Assembly: GCF_000875975.1 (NCBI RefSeq)
Contig: NZ_BAWW01000057.1
Coordinates: forward strand, 29,131 to 93,130
Source: Parachlamydia acanthamoebae
GTDB lineage: Bacteria; Chlamydiota; Chlamydiia; Chlamydiales; Parachlamydiaceae
Length of the DNA: 64,000 nucleotides
Reading direction: 5' to 3'
Position 1 is the first letter of the stretch, and every line of letters begins with the position of its first letter. A model generated the notes under the pieces. The model ran no database searches, was not told the origin of the DNA, and was given only the letters and a program-made list of their open reading frames with translations. The translations under genes and the position numbers were made by a program. Shown piece by piece: positions 1 through 8,445 of this stretch.

Positions 1-54
1 AATGATTATATTGATAAATGAGATTCATGTTTGACCAATGTATGAATAAATGTG

Positions 55-1116
55 TTAAATCCATTTTTTTCGTCTAAAGTAGACCATCATGCCACAGGCA
101 AGGCAAGCCATGACGAATAGGGTGAGCGGATAGCTCCATTTCCACTCGAGTTCTGGCATATGCTTAAAATTCATTCCAAAAATACTGGCGATAAAGGTCA
201 GAGGAACAAAAATGGTGGAAACAACAGTAAGAACTTTCATGATTTCATTCAACTTTTGACTTAAAGTTGAAATATAAATTTCAAGCATACTGGAGGCGAT
301 ATCTCGAAAGCTTTCAATAGTATCTATTGTTTGGATGGTATGATCATAGACGTCATGTAGATAAAGTTTTGTACTTTCAGAGACAAGGGGTGTCTCGCTT
401 TTGCGAAATTGATTAATGACCTCTCTTAAGGGCCAAATCGATTTGCGTAACATAATCATGTCTCGTTTGGATTTTTGCAAACGTGTTATGGTGACTGTTT
501 TTGAGGCTTTTATAACCTCTTCTTCAAGCTTGTCGAGCTTTTCATCTATCTTTTCTAAGATTAAAAAGTAGTTATCGACAATGCAGTCGATCAGGGCATA
601 GCATAAGTAGTCGATCCCCAGTGTGCGGATACGGCTAGATTCTTTTCTAAGGCGCTGTCGAACGGGATCAAAAACATCTTGGTCTGCTTCTACAAACGAA
701 AGCAAAAAATTCGGACCTAACACTAAGCTTACTTGCTCATCTTCGATGGAGTCTGTTGTTTCCTGGTAACGAAGCATCCGGATCACAATAAATAAAAAAT
801 CTTTGTAGTCATCTAGTTTAGATCTTTGTCCTGATATTAAAATATCTTCTTGTGCAAGAGGGTGAATATGAAAATGTTCTCCCAAAAAACTGATGGCATG
901 CGTATCGTGGCTGTTTTGCACATGGATCCAATTGGATAGATCTTGATTTAATTGTTGAACACTCGCTTCTGGTGAAAGATTTTGGTGTTCTTCAAAAGTA
1001 TGGCTATCATATTGAATGAGAGAGATACAAGCTGTAGAGGGTGTACTATCGGTATTTACCAAAGCGCCAGGCGGAAGGCCAGCTCTTTTTGCACTTTTCT
1101 TGAGGGTCTTGAACAT
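55..1116 (-). CDS. corA: CorA-type magnesium/divalent cation transporter
   Basis: Inner-membrane channel for Mg2+ and possibly Co2+/Ni2+. The 353-residue protein has a large soluble N-terminal half, a long helical middle (about residues 180-295) and two C-terminal membrane helices. The family signature GMN is visible at about residue 314, at the end of the first helix (SIFGMNF), followed by a short acidic loop and the second helix. The C-terminus is basic (FRRKKWI), as usual for CorA. Length is normal. The gene is divergent from the phosphate-uptake pair to its right and appears monocistronic. The family assignment is certain; ion preference cannot be read from sequence. Confidence 0.95.
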   Translation of the reverse strand: MFKTLKKSAKRAGLPPGALVNTDSTPSTACISLIQYDSHTFEEHQNLSPEASVQQLNQDLSNWIHVQNSHDTHAISFLGEHFHIHPLAQEDILISGQRSKLDDYKDFLFIVIRMLRYQETTDSIEDEQVSLVLGPNFLLSFVEADQDVFDPVRQRLRKESSRIRTLGIDYLCYALIDCIVDNYFLILEKIDEKLDKLEEEVIKASKTVTITRLQKSKRDMIMLRKSIWPLREVINQFRKSETPLVSESTKLYLHDVYDHTIQTIDTIESFRDIASSMLEIYISTLSQKLNEIMKVLTVVSTIFVPLTFIASIFGMNFKHMPELEWKWSYPLTLFVMACLACGMMVYFRRKKWI

Positions 1117-1250
1117 GAATTTTGTCCTAATTGACTGTTTATTTTAATTTATAATGTTTATTGTTTTTTTGAATATGCTAGAAAGTTTGGGTTTACAGAA
1201 ACTCGCATATCATGTATTCAATAAGCAGTTTTTTGCAGAGAGATCACACG

Positions 1251-1925
1251 ATGTTGACAATTCTTAATCTTTTTGGACGTTCTCCTTTTGCTCTATTAGA
1301 ATCTCATATGGGCAAGGTGGCTTCCTGTGTTTATTTATTGAAAGATTTATTTCAAGCGATCAAAGACCGCGATTATCAGGCGGTAGAACAAATTGCCGAG
1401 AGAACCTGCGAATTTGAGCATCAGGCAGATATTGCAAAAAATGACATACGAAATCATCTTCCTAAAAGTCTTTTTTTGCCCATTGACAGAGGAAATCTTC
1501 TGCAAATTTTAACGATACAAGATAGCATAGCGGATAAAGCTGAAGATATTGCTGTGTTAGCCACTTTAAAAGAGATTACTTTTCTGGCTCCTTTGGAAAA
1601 TCATTTTCAAGAGTTTTTGGATAAAAATTTAGAAACTTTTGAGGGTGCCCGTCATATTATTCAAGAACTTCACGAATTATTAGAATCCTCTTTCGGCGGA
1701 ATAGAGGCTGAAAAAGTACGCAGGATGGTCGATGAAGTTTCTTTCAAAGAACATGAGGCAGATCTTATTCAAAGAAAGCTCCTTAAAGGATTGTTTCAAA
1801 TGGATCAAGAGATTTCCTATGGAACATTCTATCTTTGGCAACGTATTTTCTACTCTTTAGGAGAAATTGCCAACTTGTCTGAAAATCTAGCTCATCGAGT
1901 TAGGACAACTTTGGAATTAAAATAA
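1251..1925 (+). CDS. DUF47/PhoU-like phosphate transport accessory protein
   Basis: An all-helical, PhoU-related DUF47 protein of about 224 residues, with repeated Glu/His-rich helices (CEFEHQADIAKND, FKEHEADLIQRKL) of the kind that bind metal in PhoU proteins. Family members are regularly encoded just upstream of Pit phosphate permeases, and here the stop codon overlaps the start of pit (TAATG), so the two are translationally coupled. The start at 1251 is preferred: GAGAG lies 8-10 bases upstream and the protein begins MLTILNLFGRS. An in-frame ATG at 1212 would add 13 atypical residues. The role in controlling or assisting Pi uptake is inferred from the family and coupling. Confidence 0.88.
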   Translation: MLTILNLFGRSPFALLESHMGKVASCVYLLKDLFQAIKDRDYQAVEQIAERTCEFEHQADIAKNDIRNHLPKSLFLPIDRGNLLQILTIQDSIADKAEDIAVLATLKEITFLAPLENHFQEFLDKNLETFEGARHIIQELHELLESSFGGIEAEKVRRMVDEVSFKEHEADLIQRKLLKGLFQMDQEISYGTFYLWQRIFYSLGEIANLSENLAHRVRTTLELK

Positions 1926-3337
1926 TGTCAATTGAAATTATCTTGTTAATTCTAGTCCTTGTGGCTGGTTTTTACATGTCTTGGAATATTGGGGCAAATG
2001 ATGTTGCCAATGCTATGGGGACTTCTGTAGGATCAGGCGCTTTAACTTTAAAACAAGCTGTGATTATTGCTGCTGTTTTGGAGTTTTCAGGGGCTTTCTT
2101 TTTTGGATCCCATGTATCGTCCACGATTCAAACAGGGATTGTGGATCCGGAAATTTTCGCGCATGATTCCCGTATATTAGTCTATGGGATGCTTTCTTCC
2201 TTGATTGCAGCGGGAGCCTGGTTACAAGTGGCTTCTTATTTTGGATGGCCGGTCTCTACCACCCACTCCATTATTGGGGCTTTGATTGGATTCGGTGTTG
2301 TTGTAGGGGGGATCGAAGCTGTTTATTGGTCGAATGTTTTTTCAATTGTTTCGAGCTGGATTGTATCACCTCTGCTAGGTGGATTAATCTCTTATGGTGT
2401 TTTTAGTTTGCTTCGCAAACAGATTTTTTATTCCTCTTGCCCATTGAAGGCCGCTAAAAAGTGGACGCCGCTACTGGTTTTTCTTCTCATTTTGATCCTC
2501 TTTTTGATCATGATTCCTTCAGGATTGAAAAATTTAAATCTCTCTCCTCTGCAGGGCCTTTTTATGAGCTTGGTTGCGGGGGGAATTGGAGCATTCATCA
2601 GTTGGTTATGTCTTAAGCGCTTATTTCCTACCGAAGTGCAGATCCGGTCGGTTGCTCAAATCAACCTTGAGCAAATAAAAGAAATGGAAAAAGCCAAAAA
2701 ATGCCTGGAGCGTGTGCAGTCTGCATCTTGTGGAGAATTACAATTTCATTTAGAGAATGTCGTTGAAGAAATCGATGGGATGATTCACAAACAAAGTGAG
2801 CCACATGATGATGCGCATTCCGAATATAGTGGTGTGGAAAAAATTTTTGGATATTTACAGATTATCAGCGCTTGCTTGATGGCTTTTGCCCATGGTGCGA
2901 ATGATGTTGCGAATGCTATTGGTCCTTTATCCGCTTCCGCATCCATTTTGCTAACGGGAGAAATTCCTTTTGAAGCACCTGTGCCAGCTTGGGCTTTAGC
3001 TCTGGGTGGGGTTGGGATTGTGGCAGGATTAGCGACTTGGGGATGGCGTGTGATTGAGACAATTGGAAAAAAAATTACGGAACTCACTCCAACCCGAGGC
3101 TTTGCGGCCGAATTTGGTGCTGCAACGACAATTTTACTAGCATCGCGTTTAGGATTGCCTATTTCGACAACACATACTCTAGTGGGGGCTGTCATAGGCG
3201 TTGGTCTTGCGCGCGGAATAGAAGCTTTAGATCTTGGAACAATGCGTGAGATTGTCATTTCGTGGGTCGTGACAGTTCCAGCCGGAGCTGCTGTGGCTGT
3301 GGCTGTATTTTATTTGATAGCAGGAATTTTTGGTTAA
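1925..3337 (+). CDS. pit: PiT-family inorganic phosphate permease
   Basis: Inner-membrane phosphate:cation symporter of 470 residues. Both halves of the inverted-repeat PiT fold are visible. Each carries the signature GANDVANA(M/I)G, near residues 23-32 and 328-337, and each later has the GWPVSTTHSIIGA / GLPISTTHTLVGA motif. A hydrophilic loop of about 70 residues (roughly 235-305) separates the halves. It is coupled to the DUF47 gene by a one-base stop/start overlap. A Pit permease next to a DUF47 gene is also the arrangement in Chlamydia. Confidence 0.95.
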   Translation: MSIEIILLILVLVAGFYMSWNIGANDVANAMGTSVGSGALTLKQAVIIAAVLEFSGAFFFGSHVSSTIQTGIVDPEIFAHDSRILVYGMLSSLIAAGAWLQVASYFGWPVSTTHSIIGALIGFGVVVGGIEAVYWSNVFSIVSSWIVSPLLGGLISYGVFSLLRKQIFYSSCPLKAAKKWTPLLVFLLILILFLIMIPSGLKNLNLSPLQGLFMSLVAGGIGAFISWLCLKRLFPTEVQIRSVAQINLEQIKEMEKAKKCLERVQSASCGELQFHLENVVEEIDGMIHKQSEPHDDAHSEYSGVEKIFGYLQIISACLMAFAHGANDVANAIGPLSASASILLTGEIPFEAPVPAWALALGGVGIVAGLATWGWRVIETIGKKITELTPTRGFAAEFGAATTILLASRLGLPISTTHTLVGAVIGVGLARGIEALDLGTMREIVISWVVTVPAGAAVAVAVFYLIAGIFG

Positions 3338-3353
3338 AATCGTACGAGGAATT

Positions 3354-3902
3354 GTGAACAAAAAAATTATCCCTTTAATTTGTCTATGTTTGTGGCTGGC
3401 ATCTCTTGGAATTGCGCATGAAACAAATACCTCTAAAGCTCTCCTGAAAGGGGAAGTTTCCATAAAGCCTGTTGCGACTGTTGACAATCCACCAGAACAA
3501 ATGCGAGAGGGGCAAATTCAGGCCGGTATAGAAGTGGCTTTTAGTGTAAAAGTTAAGAACGAAGGAAACCAAGCGAGCCAACCGGGAACTCTGCAAGTCT
3601 ACTATCGATTCCCTCCTTCTCTTCAACATCTATCATCTGCCTCTTTATTCGAAACAGAGGAGGTTTCTTTACCAGTATTACAGCCAGGTGAAGAAAAGAT
3701 GATCACATTTGATAAAAAACAAAGAATGCCTACATTATACGATTTTGTGAGAGATGATTGGGGAAAACGCGAATATCAAGCTATTGCTAGAGTGGCAGGG
3801 CAAGATCAAGTTCTGCATGTGGTTGCATTGACATTTTCAGCTTATTATTACGAAATTCCGATATCAACCAAAATTGCGGCGGTTCCTGTTTTTAATCACT
3901 AA
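3354..3902 (+). CDS. Exported conserved hypothetical protein
   Basis: About 182 residues beginning with a clear signal peptide (MNKKIIPLICLCLWLASLG, then AHE), so probably periplasmic or outer-membrane associated. The mature part looks all-beta, with KVKNEGNQASQPGTLQVYYRF and LQPGEEKMITF resembling CARDB/Ig-like accessory folds. No enzyme motif is visible. GTG at 3354 is chosen because it starts exactly at the signal peptide, with AGGA 3-7 bases before it. A TTG at 3330 inside the end of pit is the alternative. Its last ~70 codons are duplicated as a decayed fragment at 4569-4781. Confidence 0.7.
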   Translation: MNKKIIPLICLCLWLASLGIAHETNTSKALLKGEVSIKPVATVDNPPEQMREGQIQAGIEVAFSVKVKNEGNQASQPGTLQVYYRFPPSLQHLSSASLFETEEVSLPVLQPGEEKMITFDKKQRMPTLYDFVRDDWGKREYQAIARVAGQDQVLHVVALTFSAYYYEIPISTKIAAVPVFNH

Positions 3903-4520
3903 ATCGTTGGTGCATAATGCCCCTGTTCCTTCACCCTGTTTTGCAGTCTTCTTTAACGAGAGTGTTGCTATTAAGAATGGTATAGGGGCGCAAATTTGCT
4001 AAAGAGAGCTGCGGACAAATTTGTAAGTGAAGTTTTTGTTAGGTTCAGAATAGGTGTAATTGTCCTGATTGGAAGAGGGGAATCACTTATCAAGGAGATA
4101 AATATCATAGCCATCAACATGATTGGCATTTTTTCTGATGAAATGCTTGAAAGAGGAGAGCTTGAAGCTTGCTTTTTCAAAGGAGTTGTGGTTTCTGTTT
4201 ATGCTTTGGCTAGAACTGTAAGAGCCTTTATGCTCATCATGCGGATTGGAGGAAAGGCGATGTACAATTTCATGAGATTTCTTCCCAGGATCCGGCTAGA
4301 TTTAAGATTTTCTCGAAAAAGTACGTAGAGCCAGGATTGAAGAATACCTAGCACAGAAAAAATTGGCGTGTGGGATCTCCAGACGGCAAAGGCCAAAAAA
4401 CATGTGCACATTTTACCCCACATCTAAATAAGATCTACCCTATGCGGCTTTCTGACGAAAAGTGTTCCATTTTAAGAAAAGCTTCTGTTCATTCTGGATG
4501 CATCTAGTCAATTTGCGCAC
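3694..4520. repeat. Tandem segmental duplication, unit A
   Basis: The left unit of an imperfect direct duplication. It begins inside the exported-protein gene (AAAAGATGATCACATTTGAT) and runs through the decayed copy of the next gene. The offset to unit B is 879 bases at the left end and about 926 near the right end, so unit A has lost roughly 50 bases. Identity is high enough to align by eye throughout. Confidence 0.9.
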
Positions 4521-4562
4521 ATTAAATTTGAAACAAAGGCGCAGGCATTGCTCGCTCTGTAA
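3917..4562 (+). pseudogene. Decayed copy of the 4796-5497 gene
   Basis: Aligns with the intact gene in unit B from the equivalent ATG (GCATAATGCC context) almost to the end. It is broken early: after MPLFLHPVLQSSLTRVLLLRMV comes TAG, where the intact copy has GAG. Several small deletions then shift the frame between about 3990 and 4510, leaving only a middle open stretch. The last ~40 bases no longer match. No function is expected. Confidence 0.85.
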
Positions 4563-4568
4563 TCTTGT

Positions 4569-4781
4569 AAAAAAAAGATGATTGCATTTGATAAAAAACA
4601 AAGAATGCCTACATTATGCGATTTTGTGAGAGGTTGATTGGAAAAAGCGTCGGTACCGAGCTGTTGCGAGATTGGCTGAGTGGATCAAATTCTGCACAGG
4701 ATTGCTATGGCATTTTCAGCTTATTATGACGAAATTCCGATATCAACCAAAATTGCGGTGATTCCTGTTTTTAATCATTAA
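4569..4781 (+). pseudogene. Truncated, frameshifted 3' fragment of the exported protein gene
   Basis: Matches codons of the exported gene ending at 3902, from the KKMITFDKKQ-equivalent region to its stop (shared ...FNH, TAA). An in-frame break occurs where GAGAGATGATTGG has become GAGAGGTTGATTGG, a one-base insertion that creates TGA. It has no start codon or signal peptide of its own. This is a by-product of the tandem duplication. Confidence 0.85.
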
Positions 4782-5460
4782 ATTGGTTGTGCATAATGCC
4801 TTTGTACCTTCAACCTTTTTTGCAGCCTTCTTTAACGCGAACGTTGCTACTAGGAATGGTAGAGGGGCACGAATTCGCTAAAAAAGAGCAGCAGACAAAT
4901 TTCGTAAGTGAAGTTTTTATTCGATTCAGAATAGGTGTGATTGTCCTGATTGGAAGTGGTGAATCACTTATCAGTGGGATAAATGTGATTGCCATCAACA
5001 TTATCGGCATTTTTTCTGATGAAATGCATGAAAGGGGAGAGCTGGAAGCTTGCTTTTTCAAAGGGGTTGTGGTTTCTGTTTTAATTTCTGTTTATGCTTT
5101 GGCTGGAACTGAGAGAGCTCTTGCGCTCATCGTGCGGATTGAAGAGGAGGCTGATGCGCAATTTCATGAGATTTCTTCCCAGGGGCTAGCTAGATTTGAA
5201 GAGTTTCTCGAAAAAGTACGTAGAACCAAGGTTGAAGAATACTTGGCAAACGGGAACAATCCTGTAGAGCTTTTTCCTGGCGTTTGGGACCACCAGACGG
5301 CAAAGGCTAAAAAAGCATTTGCACATTTTACCCAACATTTAAATAAGATCTATCCTATGCAGCTTTCTGACGGAAAGTATGCGGTTCTAAGAGAAGCGAG
5401 AAAGACGATTCAGTTCATTCTGGATGCTTCTAGTCAATTTGTGCTAGTAAAAGAAGATGT
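4569..5460. repeat. Tandem segmental duplication, unit B
   Basis: The right unit of the duplication. It opens with a degraded 3' part of the exported-protein gene and continues into the intact 4796-5497 gene. Together with unit A it shows complementary decay: each unit retains the gene that the other has lost. Confidence 0.9.
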
Positions 5461-5497
5461 TGAGCAGCCTTTATTCACTCCCTTCGATTTTATTTAG
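4796..5497 (+). CDS. Hypothetical protein, lineage-specific
   Basis: About 233 residues; family not recognised. Residues ~45-110 are strongly hydrophobic with few charges (RIGVIVLIGSGES, INVIAINIIGIF, GVVVSVLISVYAL), suggesting two or three membrane segments. The C-terminal half is soluble, helical and charged (QGLARFEEFLEKVRRTKVEEYL, then FPGVWDHQTAKAKKAFAHF). ATG at 4796 is used because the same ATG context is conserved in the decayed copy at 3917. It is the surviving copy of a duplicated pair. No role can be stated. Confidence 0.6.
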   Translation: MPLYLQPFLQPSLTRTLLLGMVEGHEFAKKEQQTNFVSEVFIRFRIGVIVLIGSGESLISGINVIAINIIGIFSDEMHERGELEACFFKGVVVSVLISVYALAGTERALALIVRIEEEADAQFHEISSQGLARFEEFLEKVRRTKVEEYLANGNNPVELFPGVWDHQTAKAKKAFAHFTQHLNKIYPMQLSDGKYAVLREARKTIQFILDASSQFVLVKEDVEQPLFTPFDFI

Positions 5498-5820
5498 TAA
5501 TTCTATTGATTTTTTTATTTAGAGATTAAGATTTGGTTGTCTTTATCAGATTTTTTTTGTTTAATGCTACCTTGTGGTTTTCTGGTAAATAAATTAATTT
5601 AAACTTCCGTTAAAAATTTCATCTATAACTAGGAATAAACTTTTTCTTGTTATTCTTTGAGAAAAGAGGATGATTTTTTATCACGAAATGAATTCTGTAG
5701 ACGATGTTTAAGCTCATCACGTGTATAGTAGATGTTTGCCTTAGGGATTGCAAATAACTATTCGATTTTTACGATTTTTATTAATTTCAAATCAATGACA
5801 TGTCTTAGTTAAGAGGGATT
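5498..5820. other. A+T-rich intergenic region, no gene seen
   Basis: A gap of 323 bases rich in T and A runs. I see no open frame with a start and ribosome site, no strong hairpin and no clear promoter. It presumably contains the promoter of the ankyrin gene that starts at 5821. Confidence 0.6.
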
Positions 5821-7116
5821 ATGATCGCAAGAGTTCAGACAAAAATAAATGATGCGTACGCCGCTCTAATTCTGGAAAATAAACCGGTGTATTTAACAAC
5901 GCGGTTAGAATTAAAAAATGAACGAATCAAAATTCGCTTTCATTTTTTGCATAATCTTTTGCGTTTCTTTGGAATGCGACTGGCGTCGACAAAAGAATCT
6001 GAAGTCGCAAAAATTCTACAAAAAGTTGCGATAGAAAAGAAATATAAGTTGGATGATGAATATAAAAATAAATTAGTTGCACTTGTTGAAAAATTGAAAG
6101 AAAAAACCCTGCAAAGTAAGAATGCAAAAATTTGTTGTGAGTTCGATACGATAAAACAACGCATTGGTGGAAAGGTTATAGAAATAAATAATAAAGCTAA
6201 TGCGATCATTCCTGAAGGGGATTCCATAGGAAGTGATAAGCAAGGGGTGTCGAGTGATATTGTGAGAGATCTGGATTCACTCAGGATAAACAATGCAGAT
6301 AGAGAAGAAAAGTTAAAGAAAGAAGAGCCTGAGGAAGAAGATACCCAGGATGTAGAGCCCAAAAATGTAGAGCAAAAATTATCTGATGATAATATGACAG
6401 AGCAAGATTCTTCCAAAAATAGTCATGGCGACCCTCAAGTTGAACTGAAGCAAAAAGAGGTTTCTTATGAATCTGTTCCTGAGGGGCATGAAGGAAAGCG
6501 AAGTCCTATTGACTTTGCTACAGTAACACCGCTACCACCGGTTCCTCCTGCTCCTCCAATGCCTCCGCCAGCGCCGTTGCCAAATGTTAATTCTAATAAT
6601 AGAATGCAAAAGGGGACTGGGAATAGAGCGTCGGTTGCGCAGAAAGTGAGGGCGCAAGTTCCGCACCTTACAATCGATTTGGCAGCTATTAATGAGGCAA
6701 GAGCTCGTTTGAACAGTTCTGGATCAGTACGAGTTAAAAAGGCGCTTCCCCAAGCAAGCTCTATTGAAAACAAGCCTGCTGCATCGACTCCAAAAAATAT
6801 GAAACAAGGAACGGCGAGAATTAATACACGACTAAAAGGGGCATTATTAAATCTTGTCACATTGGAAGAATTTTTTGATGGGAAAAGTTCTGAAGAAATC
6901 AACCGCGAACTTTCAGCGACAGATGAAAATGGAAATACGATATTGCATCTGGCTATTAAAGCTAAACCGAGGTTTATTAAAGATTTGATCGAATATGGGG
7001 CGGATCCTTCCAAAACCAACAATTTTGGAAAGATAGCGCTTCAATTATATAATGATGAATTAGGATCTTATGGAGATGAAGAAATTCGCACATTATTAAC
7101 TCCCCAAACTGTTTAA
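5821..7116 (+). CDS. Proline-rich protein with C-terminal ankyrin repeats; candidate effector
   Basis: 431 residues with no signal peptide. There is a basic helical N-terminal part (residues ~25-105). A charged, low-complexity middle follows, rich in Glu/Lys (KKEEPEEEDTQDVEPKN). A dense proline tract sits at about residues 236-258 (LPPVPPAPPMPPPAPLP). The C-terminus contains one clear ankyrin repeat (GNTILHLAIKAKPRFIKDLI, EYGADPSKTNNFG) and the start of a second, about residues 367-425. Ankyrin and polyproline tracts are protein-binding modules common in secreted effectors of amoeba symbionts; secretion here is inference. It stands alone and is followed by a terminator. Confidence 0.72.
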   Translation: MIARVQTKINDAYAALILENKPVYLTTRLELKNERIKIRFHFLHNLLRFFGMRLASTKESEVAKILQKVAIEKKYKLDDEYKNKLVALVEKLKEKTLQSKNAKICCEFDTIKQRIGGKVIEINNKANAIIPEGDSIGSDKQGVSSDIVRDLDSLRINNADREEKLKKEEPEEEDTQDVEPKNVEQKLSDDNMTEQDSSKNSHGDPQVELKQKEVSYESVPEGHEGKRSPIDFATVTPLPPVPPAPPMPPPAPLPNVNSNNRMQKGTGNRASVAQKVRAQVPHLTIDLAAINEARARLNSSGSVRVKKALPQASSIENKPAASTPKNMKQGTARINTRLKGALLNLVTLEEFFDGKSSEEINRELSATDENGNTILHLAIKAKPRFIKDLIEYGADPSKTNNFGKIALQLYNDELGSYGDEEIRTLLTPQTV

Positions 7117-7128
7117 TTGATCAGATTT

Positions 7129-7160
7129 AACCCGGTTAGAAGAATGGCCGGGTTTCTATT
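7129..7160 (+). terminator. Rho-independent terminator after the ankyrin gene
   Basis: AACCCGG (7129-7135) pairs with CCGGGTT (7148-7154), followed by a T-rich stretch (TCTATTTCT). It starts 12 bases after the stop codon. Confidence 0.7.
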
Positions 7161-7257
7161 TCTCCCTTTATTATTAAAAAGTTAGGGTGTTATTCACTGC
7201 ATTTCTAAATTTAAGTTTGCGTTTTGGGCTTGTCTGCTTTTTATCTTTAACTTCTCT

Positions 7258-7285
7258 TTGCAAAAATCTTTCTTTCCTCTATACT
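7258..7285 (+). promoter_or_regulatory. Candidate housekeeping promoter for rpsL
   Basis: TTGCAA (7258-7263), a 16-base spacer, then TATACT (7280-7285), matching the sigma-70/sigma-66 pattern. It predicts a leader of about 125 bases before rpsL. Confidence 0.4.
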
Positions 7286-7416
7286 TACTCCATGTCTTCA
7301 TAAGGAAATCTAAAATTTCCAGAGGACTATTTCGTTAAATGTTATCTTTAAATTTAACAAAATCAAACCGTATCACATGAAGAAAATCGTGTGGAAAGTA
7401 TAAGGAGAAGGCAAAC

Positions 7417-7788
7417 ATGCCGACAATTAACCAGTTGGTTCGAAAAGAACGACGACCAAAGACAAAACGTAGTAAGTCTCCTGCTCTGCAAGCATGTCCA
7501 CAAAGACGTGGTGTATGTCTGCAAGTTAAGACAAAGACTCCAAAAAAACCTAACTCCGCTTTGCGTAAAGTAGCTTGGGTTCGGTTGTCTACAGGTCAAG
7601 AAGTTATCGCTTACATCGGTGGTGAAGGTCACAACCTCCAAGAGCACAGCATTGTTCTCGTGCGTGGCGGACGTGTAAAAGACTTACCTGGTGTGCGCTA
7701 CCATATCGTACGTGGAGCATTAGACTGCGCGGCGGTTAAAGACCGTAAGCAAGGAAGATCTAAGTATGGGGCAAAACGTCCTAAGTAA
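7417..7788 (+). CDS. rpsL: 30S ribosomal protein S12
   Basis: 123 residues, normal length. Contains the conserved decoding-centre segments [17 protein letters not shown] and [28 protein letters not shown]. Both lysines whose replacement gives streptomycin resistance in other bacteria are in their wild-type state. A strong AAGGAGAAG ribosome site lies before ATG 7417. It heads the S12-S7-EF-G-S10 cluster but is separated from rpsG by 169 bases containing a hairpin and a promoter. Confidence 0.98.
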   Translation: MPTINQLVRKERRPKTKRSKSPALQACPQRRGVCLQVKTKTPKKPNSALRKVAWVRLSTGQEVIAYIGGEGHNLQEHSIVLVRGGRVKDLPGVRYHIVRGALDCAAVKDRKQGRSKYGAKRPK

Positions 7789-7820
7789 CACTGGGATTCT
7801 CCTGAATGAGTATCCTAGTT

Positions 7821-7857
7821 CGTGATTTGTGTTTTAAATGTTAAAACGTAAATCACG
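7821..7857 (+). promoter_or_regulatory. Long hairpin in the rpsL-rpsG intergenic region
   Basis: CGTGATTT (7821-7828) pairs with AAATCACG (7850-7857), and GTTTTAA (7831-7837) pairs with TTAAAAC (7841-7847). The two GT steps between them can form wobble pairs, giving a nearly continuous 17-bp stem with a 3-base loop. No T tract follows. It could be an attenuator or processing site, or an S7-binding leader like the intercistronic rpsL-rpsG element of E. coli; the last is inference. Confidence 0.6.
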
Positions 7858-7893
7858 CACAGGCTGACAGATTTGTCAAGCCAGGTGAATTCG

Positions 7894-7922
7894 TTGAGGT
7901 TTTCCTATTCAGGCTTTATAAT
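7894..7922 (+). promoter_or_regulatory. Strong candidate promoter for rpsG-fusA-rpsJ
   Basis: TTGAGG (7894-7899), a 17-base spacer, then a perfect TATAAT (7917-7922). The start would fall near 7929, giving a leader of about 30 bases to rpsG. This is one of the best promoter matches I found in the window. Confidence 0.65.
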
Positions 7923-7957
7923 ACCTGTTTTAAGAACACAATTTTATTGAGGAAATT

Positions 7958-8431
7958 ATGTCAAGAAGACATCGCGCAGAAAAGCGAGAAATTGAACCAG
8001 ATCCCCTTTACGGGAGTGTGCTACTCGCAAAATTTATTAACAAAGTGATGGAGCAAGGAAAAAAATCTTGCGCACGCAGAATTGTCTACGGTGCGTTGGA
8101 TGAATTTTCTAAAAGAGTGAAGTTTGAAAGCCCATTAGAAGCTTTCGAAGAAGCTTTAGAAAACGCAAAACCTTCTCTCGAAGTTAAATCCCGCCGTATC
8201 GGTGGTGCAACGTATCAAGTTCCAATCGAAATTTTGCCTCACCGTCGTACTTCGATGGCAATGGGTTGGATTATTGATAATGCAAGAAAAAAACCAGGTC
8301 GTTCAATGAAAGATGCGCTTGTTGCAGAGTTAACAGACTGCTTTAACAAACAAGGAAGCACGATCAAGAAAAAAGACGACACTCACCGTATGGCAGAAGC
8401 TAACAAAGCCTTTGCTCATTACAAATGGTAA
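7958..8431 (+). CDS. rpsG: 30S ribosomal protein S7
   Basis: 157 residues, normal length; nucleates the 30S head. Recognised from RRHRAEKREIEPDPLYGS at the N-terminus and the central KPSLEVKSRRIGGATYQVPIE / ILPHRRTSMAMGWI block. TTGAGGAAATT precedes ATG 7958. Only 14 bases separate it from fusA, so the two are surely cotranscribed, apparently from the promoter at 7894. Confidence 0.98.
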   Translation: MSRRHRAEKREIEPDPLYGSVLLAKFINKVMEQGKKSCARRIVYGALDEFSKRVKFESPLEAFEEALENAKPSLEVKSRRIGGATYQVPIEILPHRRTSMAMGWIIDNARKKPGRSMKDALVAELTDCFNKQGSTIKKKDDTHRMAEANKAFAHYKW

Positions 8432-8445
8432 AAGGAGAATGACGC

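Noticed and set aside
2785..3258. Long minus-strand open frame opposite the pit gene
   Set aside because: It is the shadow of pit: the plus-strand protein has full family motifs, while the minus-strand product has no ribosome site and an Ala/Pro-rich composition typical of antisense frames.
3694..5460. Mobile element as the cause of the tandem duplication
   Set aside because: No transposase frame, terminal inverted repeats or target-site duplications were found at the unit borders.
5940..7022. Two minus-strand open frames opposite the ankyrin gene
   Set aside because: Products are Ser/Phe-rich antisense translations. The plus-strand frame has ankyrin and proline motifs and a terminator behind it.
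5821..7116. Actin-binding WH2 motif after the proline tract
   Set aside because: The region after the proline tract (VRVKKALP, RINTRLKGALLNLV) does not match the WH2 consensus helix plus LKKT-type motif.
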